From CAZLFA01 sp964558665 (GTDB lineage Bacteria; Desulfobacterota; Syntrophia; Syntrophales; PHBD01), in the NCBI GenBank assembly GCA_964558665.1, contig CAZLFA010000011.1, positions 1-64,000 of the forward strand: DNA of 64,000 nucleotides, read 5' to 3'. Numbering within the stretch: the first letter of the stretch is position 1; the number at the start of each line of letters is the position of its first letter. The notes under the pieces are model-generated. The model had not been told where the DNA came from. It did not search any database and saw nothing but the letters and a program-made list of their open reading frames with translations. This document shows positions 1 through 7,885 of the stretch, piece after piece. Both the position numbers and the translations under genes were made by a program.

Positions 1-2
1 CC

Positions 3-509
3 CGATTAACTAAAATTTTACTGTTATCGGCAGCGAACTGCGGAAGATGGGTTAAAAAGCAGGAAGAAGATCTGAAGCTGCGCGCAAGAGAGCTGGAAGA
101 AGCGAACACGGCGCTTCGCGTATTCTTCAAACAGCATTCCGAAGACCAGAAGAAACTGGAGGAGAAGCTGCAGTTGAACGTCAATGAACTGGTTATGCCG
201 TTTATAGAAAAGCTTAAACGGCAGAATATGGGAAAACAGTACATGACTCATCTGGAGCTTCTTGAACTCAACCTCCAGAACATCGTATCGCCTTTCATGA
301 AGAACCTGTCGTCCGCCTATCAGAATCTGACGCCCCAGGAAATACAGATCGCGGAGATGATCAGACAAGGCAAATCATCACAGGAGATGGCCGCGGTTTT
401 ACACCTTTCCGTGAGAACCGTAAACACCCACAGAAACAACATGAGAAAGAAACTCAAACTGAGAAACAGGGCCATGAACCTGAGGTCCTACCTTCTTTCC
501 CTATCCTGA
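3..509 (+). CDS. LuxR-type transcriptional regulator, C-terminal part (5' end outside window)
   Basis: The frame is open to the first bases of the window, so the N-terminus is missing; about 168 residues remain. The visible part starts with a charged coiled coil (EEDLKLRARELEEANTALR), continues with a linker helix region and ends in a LuxR-type helix-turn-helix (LTPQEIQIAEMIRQGKSSQE ... SVRTVNTHRNNMRKKL). This architecture, usually preceded by a PAS domain, is a common deltaproteobacterial family; the PAS part is inferred and not visible here. It probably binds DNA as a dimer in response to a small ligand or redox signal. A consensus-like promoter for the next gene follows about 30 bp after its stop. 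Confidence 0.8.
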   Translation, partial: RLTKILLLSAANCGRWVKKQEEDLKLRARELEEANTALRVFFKQHSEDQKKLEEKLQLNVNELVMPFIEKLKRQNMGKQYMTHLELLELNLQNIVSPFMKNLSSAYQNLTPQEIQIAEMIRQGKSSQEMAAVLHLSVRTVNTHRNNMRKKLKLRNRAMNLRSYLLSLS

Positions 510-539
510 AACGTAATATATTTTTTCGGAGGTTTTGAA

Positions 540-569
540 TTGACGCAACCGGCCTTTTATCGTTATAAT
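540..569 (+). promoter_or_regulatory. Sigma-70-type promoter of the multi-PAS gene
   Basis: TTGACG at 540-545 and a perfect TATAAT at 564-569 are separated by 18 bp. Transcription would start near 576, giving a leader of about 100 nt before the ATG at 680. The position right after the regulator's stop codon suggests that the PAS gene has its own promoter. Confidence 0.65.
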
Positions 570-679
570 TTAATCGTTTTCAGGCGGTCTCTTATCAAAG
601 AAAATGCATATTTGTTACCTGTGTTAATTTCGGGGTTTATAGGCAATCTGATTTTCGAGCGAGCGAGGGCGTCTTATCA

Positions 680-3600
680 ATGAAGCAAAAACCTACCCGT
701 GAAGACCTGGAGAAAAGAATCAAACTGCTCGAAGGGATAGCTGCAGAAGCTAAACTTACCCAGGCAGCGCTGACGGAAAGCGAAGAGAAATTTTCCGTAT
801 CTTTTCTGAAAAGCCCCGTTCCCATGGCCATAACGGCCCTGAAGGACGGCAGGTATGTTGACGTCAACGAGGCATTTGCATCGGTTTTAGGGGTCCGGCG
901 GGAAGAAATAATCGGCCATACCACAATCGGCACCGGTTTCATAACAGTCGAACAGGGGAAGTTGTTCCTCAATGAGCATCGCAATAAAGGATCCGTGAAA
1001 AATCTGGAACTGCCGATAAGAATCAGGGGCGGCGAGCTGAGATACGGCCTGTTCAATTCTTCGAAAATCACCATTAACCGGGAAGAGTGCTTCCTGACGA
1101 CGATAAATGATATCACGGAGAGAAAAACGGTAGAAAGGCAACTTTCAGAAGCGGAGCGTGAAAAGGCCATCATCCTCGACACCATGTCGGAAATTGTCGT
1201 CTATATCGACCGCGACGCAAACGTTCTGTGGGCCAACCGGGCAATGTATGACGCCTTCGGCCTGACACCGGAAACATTTGACGGCACCCACTGCTACGAC
1301 TTTCACAGGCGGAACGATCCCTGCCCCTTCTGTCCGTCCATAAAAGCGATGGAAACAGGAGAACCGCAGGTGCATGACGACCTCCGATCCTACGGAAAGC
1401 GATGGGTGCTGAGAGGATATCCTGTGAGGAACGAAAAAGGCGAAATAGTCGGCGCCGTAGAGATCGTGACGGATGTAACCGACGCCCGAAACGCCCTCGA
1501 TGCATTGAAAGAATCTGAAAAGAAGTACCGCCTGCTGACCGACCGGATGACCGACATTGTCTGGACCGGCAATCTTGATCTGGACACCACCTATGCAAGT
1601 CCATCAATAAAAACCGTGCTGGGAATGACTCCCGAAGAGAGGCTAAAGCTCCCTTTTGATAAGCAGGTTACGCCGGACAGTTACGTCCGCAGCATGGAGC
1701 ATTTTGCCGGAGAAATAGCGGTGGAAGAAAGCGGCCATGCTGATCCGGACAGGAGCACGTCCATCGAATTGGAGTATTACCATAAAGACGGCTCTATCGT
1801 CTGGATGGAAAACATCATCTCCGCCATTCGTGACGAAGATGGACGGCTGATCGGATTGCAGGGCGTAGCCCGCGATATCACCAAGCGCAAAAAAATCGAA
1901 AAAGATCTTAAGAACTCGGAGCGCGAAAAGGCCATCATCCTCGACACCATGTCGGAAATTGTCGTCTATATCGACCGCCACGCAAACGTACTGTGGGCCA
2001 ACCGGGCAATGTATGACGCCTTCGGCCTGACACCGGAAACATTTGACGGCACCCACTGCTACGACTTTCACAGGCGGAACGATCCCTGCCCCTTCTGTCC
2101 GTCCATAAAAGCGATGGAAACAGGAGAACCGCAGGTGCATGACGACCTCCGATCCTACGGAAAGCGATGGGTGCTGAGAGGATATCCTGTGAGGAACGAA
2201 AAAGGCAAAATAGTCGGCGCCGTAGAGATCGTGACGGATGTAACCGACGCCCGCAACGCCCTGGACGCGCTCAAGGAATCTGAGGAAAAATACCGCGCCC
2301 TGGCTGAAAATGCCGCCATGGCAATCGTCATCATTCAGGACTCCCTGGTGAAATACACCAATCCTTACGCGCTTCGCATCATGGGATACGAGGCCGGAGA
2401 AATCTCCTGTACCCCCTTCATCGATTTTATTTATCCGGATGACAGGAACCAAGTGAGCGAAACCTATGCAAAACGGCTGCAGGGTGAGGACATTCCCGCC
2501 AGTTATACCGCCCGTGTCATGACAAAGTCCGGCGAAATACTCTGGGGGGATTTCAGCGGGGTCGTCACCCAGTGGGAGGGCAGAGAGGCGGTGCTGATGT
2601 TTGTACGTGACATCACCATTCAGAAAATGGCGGAGAAGAAGCTCCTTGAAGAACGTCTCCGCCTTTTTTCAGTGCTCGACGGAAGCCCCATCAACACCTT
2701 TGTCATAGACGGGGACAGGCGGGTAATCCTCTGGAATCTGGCCAACGAATTCACCACCGGCATATCCAAAGACATAGCCATGGGCAGGGAGATTGATCTC
2801 GGCCCGATTTTCAAGGACAGAAAACTGCCGACCCTTGCCGAAACTGTTCTTAAATATTCCAATGAGGAAATCATTCAAAGTTACTCCCACAAAGGCGTCC
2901 GCAAAAGCACTATCCACCCGGAGGCCTTCGAATGCGTCACATCTATCTGGATCAAGGATGTCGAGCATGTAATGGCCATCCAGGCCACCAGGCTCCGTGA
3001 CCAGGAGGGCAAAGTGATCGGCGCCATTCAGTGCGCGCAGGACATCACGGAAAAAACAACAATGGAAAAGGCGCTGGCCGCTGAGCATCAGCAGCTCGTG
3101 TCTATTCTTGACGGCAGCCCGATCAGTACCTTTGTCATAGACCGCGATAGATGGGTAATCCTCTGGAACACGGCCAATGAAATATTTACCGGCATCACCA
3201 AGGAGGAAGCATTGGGAAAACCTCTTGATCTGAGTCGTCTGTTCAAAGACAGGACCATGCCTTCTCTCGCCGAACTGGTGCTAAACATGACGGACAGTGA
3301 AATTCTGGCACGTTTCGGAAGGCAGGGTGTGCGAAAGAGCGATATTCATCCGGACGCCCTGGAAAACACGACGTCCATCTGGATACAGGGCAGGGAACAT
3401 ATCCTGAATATTCAGGCTATCAGGCTGCGTGACGCACGGGGAGAAGTGGCCGGCGCCATCCAGTGCGGCCAGGACATTACTGAACAAAAAAAGATGGAGG
3501 AAGAAAAGCTGCAAAGGGAAAAGCTGCAGAGCATCCTGGAAATGGCCGGGGCAATATGCCATGAACTGCATCAGCCCATGCAGATAATTCTGGCTCAATC

Positions 3601-3790
3601 GGAGCTTCTGGCCATCAACGTCCCGGAAAGCGATCCTCTTTATACCAAACTTAACATTTTACAGGACCAGATTCAGAGAATGAACGACATTACCGGCAAG
3701 CTGAGCTCCATCCACAATTACAAGACCAGAAGCTATGTCGGTCCCACCCGGATAATAGATATCCATAGCCAGTCAGGCGGCAGCGACTGA
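680..3790 (+). CDS. Seven-PAS sensory protein with HisKA-like domain and no ATPase domain
   Basis: 1036 residues, predicted soluble, without membrane segments. I count seven PAS units at about residues 30-145, 158-275, 280-405, 413-530, 535-655, 660-790 and 800-920, several ending in the typical DIT/DVT motif. Units 2 and 4 are almost identical, also in DNA (1153-1500 and 1918-2265), and each carries Cys residues (HCYD and CPFC, near 205, 214 and 217 in unit 2) that could sense redox state or bind metal. Units 6 and 7 are an older, diverged pair. The C-terminus has an H-box-like helix (GAICHELHQPMQ, His about 961) and then stops after a short tail without N, G1 or G2 boxes. It may be a phosphoacceptor or dimerisation partner for another kinase. 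Its stop codon abuts the stop of the convergent permease gene. Confidence 0.85.
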   Translation: MKQKPTREDLEKRIKLLEGIAAEAKLTQAALTESEEKFSVSFLKSPVPMAITALKDGRYVDVNEAFASVLGVRREEIIGHTTIGTGFITVEQGKLFLNEHRNKGSVKNLELPIRIRGGELRYGLFNSSKITINREECFLTTINDITERKTVERQLSEAEREKAIILDTMSEIVVYIDRDANVLWANRAMYDAFGLTPETFDGTHCYDFHRRNDPCPFCPSIKAMETGEPQVHDDLRSYGKRWVLRGYPVRNEKGEIVGAVEIVTDVTDARNALDALKESEKKYRLLTDRMTDIVWTGNLDLDTTYASPSIKTVLGMTPEERLKLPFDKQVTPDSYVRSMEHFAGEIAVEESGHADPDRSTSIELEYYHKDGSIVWMENIISAIRDEDGRLIGLQGVARDITKRKKIEKDLKNSEREKAIILDTMSEIVVYIDRHANVLWANRAMYDAFGLTPETFDGTHCYDFHRRNDPCPFCPSIKAMETGEPQVHDDLRSYGKRWVLRGYPVRNEKGKIVGAVEIVTDVTDARNALDALKESEEKYRALAENAAMAIVIIQDSLVKYTNPYALRIMGYEAGEISCTPFIDFIYPDDRNQVSETYAKRLQGEDIPASYTARVMTKSGEILWGDFSGVVTQWEGREAVLMFVRDITIQKMAEKKLLEERLRLFSVLDGSPINTFVIDGDRRVILWNLANEFTTGISKDIAMGREIDLGPIFKDRKLPTLAETVLKYSNEEIIQSYSHKGVRKSTIHPEAFECVTSIWIKDVEHVMAIQATRLRDQEGKVIGAIQCAQDITEKTTMEKALAAEHQQLVSILDGSPISTFVIDRDRWVILWNTANEIFTGITKEEALGKPLDLSRLFKDRTMPSLAELVLNMTDSEILARFGRQGVRKSDIHPDALENTTSIWIQGREHILNIQAIRLRDARGEVAGAIQCGQDITEQKKMEEEKLQREKLQSILEMAGAICHELHQPMQIILAQSELLAINVPESDPLYTKLNILQDQIQRMNDITGKLSSIHNYKTRSYVGPTRIIDIHSQSGGSD
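1153..1500 (+). repeat. Intragenic PAS duplication, copy 1
   Basis: About 348 bp that recur 765 bp downstream (1918-2265) with only a handful of substitutions, for example GAC to CAC, GTT to GTA and GAA to AAA. The offset is exactly 255 codons, so the frame is kept. Identity this high at synonymous sites points to recent duplication or gene conversion. Confidence 0.9.
1918..2265 (+). repeat. Intragenic PAS duplication, copy 2
   Basis: Second copy of the segment at 1153-1500. The sequences diverge abruptly after the DVTDARNALDALKESE linker, where synonymous differences become frequent (CTCGATGCATTG versus CTGGACGCGCTC). This marks the downstream edge of the homogenised tract. Confidence 0.9.
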
Positions 3791-5344
3791 TCAGAAAGCA
3801 CGCCTCTCCCCTCTTACAATGACATTCCGCTTCTTTAAAATGATGAAAACAGACGCAAGGATGGCATAGGCGGCGGCCATTAGATAATGGGTATGAGAAT
3901 TTATCGCCCAGGGCAGATAGACCGCTCCCGTCGGCATTATAGAATGGATCAGACCAAAGAGAGTTAAAGCTGAACAAACCAGGGCGCAGAATGCCGCCTG
4001 CCGCGGTCTGTTATCTATGAGAAAGGCCAGCATGCTCCCCCATAAAAGCGATGTGACTATAAAACCATTGCTGAGGACCGTCAGTGACTGGTACATGACC
4101 TGCATGCGCATGGGAAGCTTTTCCAGCGTAACGTTCGCAGCGCTCATAAACTGCGCCAGGATGATGATGGAGAGATTGGCGACAACCGGCATGAAACTCA
4201 TGCTTACGGCGGGCGAGTGTGCCGCCGGAGATTCAGTGTAGGCCTGGTGTATCATCTCAAAGCCGATAAAGATAAAGATCGGCGCCAGCACTGCCTTTGG
4301 GATCAGTTCCACAGCCAGGGTCAGAAATCCTGCCACCGAACCGATGCCGATCATCAGGCCGGTGAACAGTGTATAACGCCAGGTGGCGCCCATCTTTTTG
4401 TATGCCGGATGTCCAATATAAGGCGTAGTCTGCGCCACACCGCCGAAGAAGGAGGCAATCAGCGACGTCAGGGCCTCCGTCAGAAGGATATCGCGCGTAT
4501 TGTAATCATCGCCCGCCAGACGGGCGCTTTCCGTGTTATTGATGCCCCCGATAATTGTAAGGATTGCGAAAGGAACCGCAATGGGCAGATATTGAATGCT
4601 CTGCGGCAGAGTCGTCAGGAAGGAAAGGGAAAATTCGGGCATCTGCAGAGTCAAATCCAGTGACGGCTTTGTAAAGGTCGGGATGAAACCGCTTACTCCG
4701 AGGATGAAATGGATTATCGTCCCCAGAACAACGGCAACAAGCACTCCCGGAATACGTCCGGGAAGCTCCATCCTGCCGATCAGTACGGCAAAGATTATGC
4801 CCAGCGCCACCATCCCCGCTATTATCTCATTGAATATCTCGACAAGCGGCAGGAAACCGAGCAGCAGAAGACCGATGCCGGCAATCGGCCCCAGAAGACC
4901 GGCGGTGGGAATTATACGCTGAATCCAGCGGCCGAAGAACGATATGACCACCTTGACAATACCGATCATAAAGAGCGTACACATCCCCAACTGCCAGGTA
5001 AGCTCTGGATCTTTTGTGGCCAGCCAGGCGGGACCCAGAACGGCATAGGCAAGACCTATCGTTGACGGCGTATCGAGGCCCAGCGGCATGGCTGTGACGT
5101 CCGCACGGCCGGTCTTTTTCTGAAGACGGACAGCCAGATAAGTATATACCAGATCGCCGAACAGGACGCCGACGGCCGTCCCCGGAATCATCTTCGTCAG
5201 GACAATACCCGCCGGATAGTTAAAGGTGAAAATCAGAATGGCGCTGAGAAAGACAAGCACGCCCACATTATCAAGAAATAACGCAAGGAATGCCGTTGTT
5301 TCTCCCCAGAATGCGCTTTTTTGTGCGGGGGAATTCTGCCTCAT
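3791..5344 (-). CDS. NCS2/AzgA-like multi-spanning permease
   Basis: 517 residues with about 12-14 hydrophobic segments. The N-terminal region (FLDNVGVLVFLSAILIF), a TAMPLGLDTPS segment and a GGINNTESARLAGDDY segment between helices suggest a transporter of the nucleobase/xanthine-uracil (NCS2, AzgA-related) superfamily. The substrate cannot be told from sequence. The gene begins 3 bp after the stop of the HDOD/kinase gene, so the two are very probably co-transcribed, which may place transport under signalling control. Confidence 0.6.
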   Translation of the reverse strand: MRQNSPAQKSAFWGETTAFLALFLDNVGVLVFLSAILIFTFNYPAGIVLTKMIPGTAVGVLFGDLVYTYLAVRLQKKTGRADVTAMPLGLDTPSTIGLAYAVLGPAWLATKDPELTWQLGMCTLFMIGIVKVVISFFGRWIQRIIPTAGLLGPIAGIGLLLLGFLPLVEIFNEIIAGMVALGIIFAVLIGRMELPGRIPGVLVAVVLGTIIHFILGVSGFIPTFTKPSLDLTLQMPEFSLSFLTTLPQSIQYLPIAVPFAILTIIGGINNTESARLAGDDYNTRDILLTEALTSLIASFFGGVAQTTPYIGHPAYKKMGATWRYTLFTGLMIGIGSVAGFLTLAVELIPKAVLAPIFIFIGFEMIHQAYTESPAAHSPAVSMSFMPVVANLSIIILAQFMSAANVTLEKLPMRMQVMYQSLTVLSNGFIVTSLLWGSMLAFLIDNRPRQAAFCALVCSALTLFGLIHSIMPTGAVYLPWAINSHTHYLMAAAYAILASVFIILKKRNVIVRGERRAF

Positions 5345-5347
5345 GAA

Positions 5348-7519
5348 TTACAGGTCTTTTAACAACGCGGCCATGTCTTCCGCCATCGCCGTCCCTGTCT
5401 GGTACCGTTTGTCGCGATCCTTGGCCATCGCCTTGCCTATAATCGCAATCAGCGCATCAGGCACAGCCGGATTAATCTCTTTAACGGGTTTGGGCTCAGA
5501 CGTTGTAATCTGCAAAAGGAGAGAAGTCAGGCTGTCTCCATGGAACGGCCTTTCACCGGTCAGCAGTTCATAAGCGACAACACCGAGGGAAAAGATGTCC
5601 GATCGCCCGTCAACCTTCTGTCCTTCTACCTGTTCGGGTGACATGTAGCTCGGAGAACCGATGATGACACCGGTATGCGTCCTCGATGTTTCCACAACCC
5701 TGGCAATGCCGAAATCGACGACCTTGACATCGCCTTTCTTTAGGACCCTTATGTTTCCCGGCTTGATGTCACGGTGGACAACGCCGTTGCTGTGCGCATA
5801 GTCGAGTGCCGCGGCAACGGAAGATATGATCCTGAGTACCTCGTGAACCTCCAACCGCTTCTCCTTGCCGCAGAAAGGAACGAGATCCGTTCCGTCCAGA
5901 AGCTCCATGGCCATATAGGCTGTGCCCTGGTACTCCCCGACATCATGCACGGTCACTATATTAGGGTGCGTCAATCGTCCTATGGCCTCCGCCTCGCGAA
6001 AGAAGCGGTTTTTCGCCTTGAGCATCTCTTCACTGTCGGTGTCCTGATAGCGAAGGGTTTTAATGGCCACTTCGCGGTTGATGAGCGGGTCTCTGCCGAG
6101 ATAAACCGTTCCCATGGCGCCGCGGCCAAGCTCCCTGACAATTTCATAACGGCCGATGTTTTTCCCCGGTTCGGGACTTCGCACAATCATTGTGCCGTCC
6201 GCCTTAACTGCATCGCCCTGTACAAGGGTCTGGTCGGCCTCAACCGCCTTTTCGGCTGCCTCGCTTTTTACAGCCGGTTTCATCCCGTACTCGGAGATGG
6301 CAATCATTTCCGCTTCCCTCATCTGGGCAAGGAAAGACGTGTCCGCAACCTTGCCGATCAACTTGTTCTTGTCGAGGAGAGGATAGTACGATTCCAGCAA
6401 TGAATAAACCTGTATTGTGCCTTTCTCCCTGTCGGCAAACAGCTTGGCAACCTGATCGGCTGTAAACAGAACCATGATGTATCGCAGCTGCTCCTCATCG
6501 ACATTAAGCTTATCCGCTTCAATGAAGGAAGGCGCATGATGCATATCCACAGAGCTGATCATCAATTCCGAAAACCCCCACTGCTCAAGGGCGATTCTGC
6601 CTATCACGGCATGATTGATGCCCAGCAGGCTGTCCTCCTCGTAGATCACAGTCCGGGTAAAGGTGCTCCAGAACTCAGCCCCCTGCTCCTGAGCCTGCGG
6701 CATGCCCAGTATGATAAGTTTGCCGATGTCATGGATGATCCCCAGTGTAAAAAGAGTGCCCTTGTTGAGCCCCTCGTACATGTCATGCAGGAAAGAGGCG
6801 GCAATGGAAACCAGGCTCGAATGTTTCCAGAGAGTCGCCACAGCTTCTCTCTGCTTGGGCGATCCCGTCTGAAACAGTTGCAGCATGCCTTCCCTGTACA
6901 GGATATTCTTGATATTCTGCAACCCCAGAATCATGAGGGCATGGCTTATGGAATCTATTTTACCCTGCATCCCGAAATAGGGGGAATTGGCCATGCGGAG
7001 AATCTTGGCGGTAAGGATGGGATCAGCCATGATGATTTTGGAAAGATCGGTCATCTGAACGGCCGGATCGTTTATCACCTTCTGCAGTTTGAAATGCTCG
7101 GAACGAACATTTTTCATATTGGTTATATGACTGATGATAAGTTCCAGTATATCCTTGCTGATCCTGTCTTTACTGAATATGGGGGGCTGACCGTCCTTCA
7201 GAGCCGGAGCAGCGCTGAACATCGTTTCGATTCCCGCCTGCAGGTGCTTTTTGATGCCGCCGAAGATATCCCCCAATTCCAGCTCATCCGTCACAGGCAC
7301 TACCGGTGTTTTGGTCGTTTCCGATGAATAGTCCGGAGAAGCGGATTTTTTGCCGTTTGTTTTGTCCGTTACGGCAGAGCGGCTGGTTGTGGTCCGCGAG
7401 GGAGGCGTCCTGGAGGTCTTGACAGGTTCCTCTTTTTTCTGGTGGGTGAATAGAACATAGAGAAGAACAAGCAGTATTATAACGGCTGCAGATATTATTA
7501 TTATAATAGCCAAATCCAT
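5348..7519 (-). CDS. Membrane-anchored HDOD domain / serine-threonine protein kinase fusion
   Basis: About 723 residues from the ATG at 7519; an in-frame GTG at 7543 would add eight residues but has no clear ribosome site. One N-terminal membrane helix (DLAIIIIISAAVIILLVLLY) is followed by a low-complexity linker, an HDOD domain at about 115-310 (FSLGIIHDIGK-type motif reads FTLGIIHDIGK) and a Hanks-type kinase at about 455-715. The kinase has GRGAMGTVY (P-loop), AIKTL (Lys), HRDIKPGN (catalytic loop), VVDFGIA (DFG) and a SPEQ activation-loop motif, so all main catalytic residues are present. HDOD domains act in signalling and usually have no enzymatic activity. It heads a two-gene unit with the permease. 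Confidence 0.88.
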   Translation of the reverse strand: MDLAIIIIISAAVIILLVLLYVLFTHQKKEEPVKTSRTPPSRTTTSRSAVTDKTNGKKSASPDYSSETTKTPVVPVTDELELGDIFGGIKKHLQAGIETMFSAAPALKDGQPPIFSKDRISKDILELIISHITNMKNVRSEHFKLQKVINDPAVQMTDLSKIIMADPILTAKILRMANSPYFGMQGKIDSISHALMILGLQNIKNILYREGMLQLFQTGSPKQREAVATLWKHSSLVSIAASFLHDMYEGLNKGTLFTLGIIHDIGKLIILGMPQAQEQGAEFWSTFTRTVIYEEDSLLGINHAVIGRIALEQWGFSELMISSVDMHHAPSFIEADKLNVDEEQLRYIMVLFTADQVAKLFADREKGTIQVYSLLESYYPLLDKNKLIGKVADTSFLAQMREAEMIAISEYGMKPAVKSEAAEKAVEADQTLVQGDAVKADGTMIVRSPEPGKNIGRYEIVRELGRGAMGTVYLGRDPLINREVAIKTLRYQDTDSEEMLKAKNRFFREAEAIGRLTHPNIVTVHDVGEYQGTAYMAMELLDGTDLVPFCGKEKRLEVHEVLRIISSVAAALDYAHSNGVVHRDIKPGNIRVLKKGDVKVVDFGIARVVETSRTHTGVIIGSPSYMSPEQVEGQKVDGRSDIFSLGVVAYELLTGERPFHGDSLTSLLLQITTSEPKPVKEINPAVPDALIAIIGKAMAKDRDKRYQTGTAMAEDMAALLKDL

Positions 7520-7569
7520 ATTGAGGTTCTGTCCCCGTTCCACTCAGAGCTGTGTCAGACCGGCCGTTA

Positions 7570-7598
7570 TTATTAATCATAACTCTTATAAATATCAA
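7570..7598 (-). promoter_or_regulatory. Promoter-like sequence for the HDOD/kinase-permease unit
   Basis: On the minus strand TTGATA (7598-7593) and TAATAA (7575-7570) are spaced by 17 bp, about 50 bp before the ATG at 7519. Both boxes are near consensus, but the A+T-rich context makes chance matches likely. Confidence 0.4.
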
Positions 7599-7790
7599 GG
7601 ATTTTATTATTTATTCCCCTCATCTGACAAATTATTTGCAGAACGCATGCGGATATTGATCGCCTATTGAGGAAGCAAGAATATCAGCCAGGCAAATCTC
7701 TTTATCTATCAACCGGTTATCTTCGCCAATTGCTGCTTGAGTCTTAATTATTGACTTTATTTTGTGAAGATTTTACTAAGACTGATATTC

Positions 7791-7819
7791 TTGACACCCA
7801 ATATTTTTTAACCTAAGAT
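7791..7819 (+). promoter_or_regulatory. Sigma-70-type promoter of the HDOD-cyclase unit
   Basis: A perfect TTGACA (7791-7796) and TAAGAT (7814-7819) are separated by 17 bp. They lie 66 bp before the ATG at 7886 and would drive the HDOD gene and the cyclase gene behind it. Confidence 0.65.
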
Positions 7820-7885
7820 AAAATATTAAAGTTGTCTGACAAAACAATGCATCGCATGACAGCCATTAACTTGATGGAATAATTA

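Larger units (their letters stand above)
7544..7885. other. Divergent intergenic region with two promoters
   Basis: About 340 bp, A+T-rich, between the leftward HDOD/kinase gene and the rightward HDOD gene. It holds a promoter-like sequence for each direction, listed separately. I see no ORF, RNA gene or strong terminator in it. Confidence 0.7.

Noticed and set aside
1643..2452. 269-codon minus-strand open frame in the multi-PAS gene
   Set aside because: It is a mirror of duplicated PAS coding sequence and has no protein features of its own.
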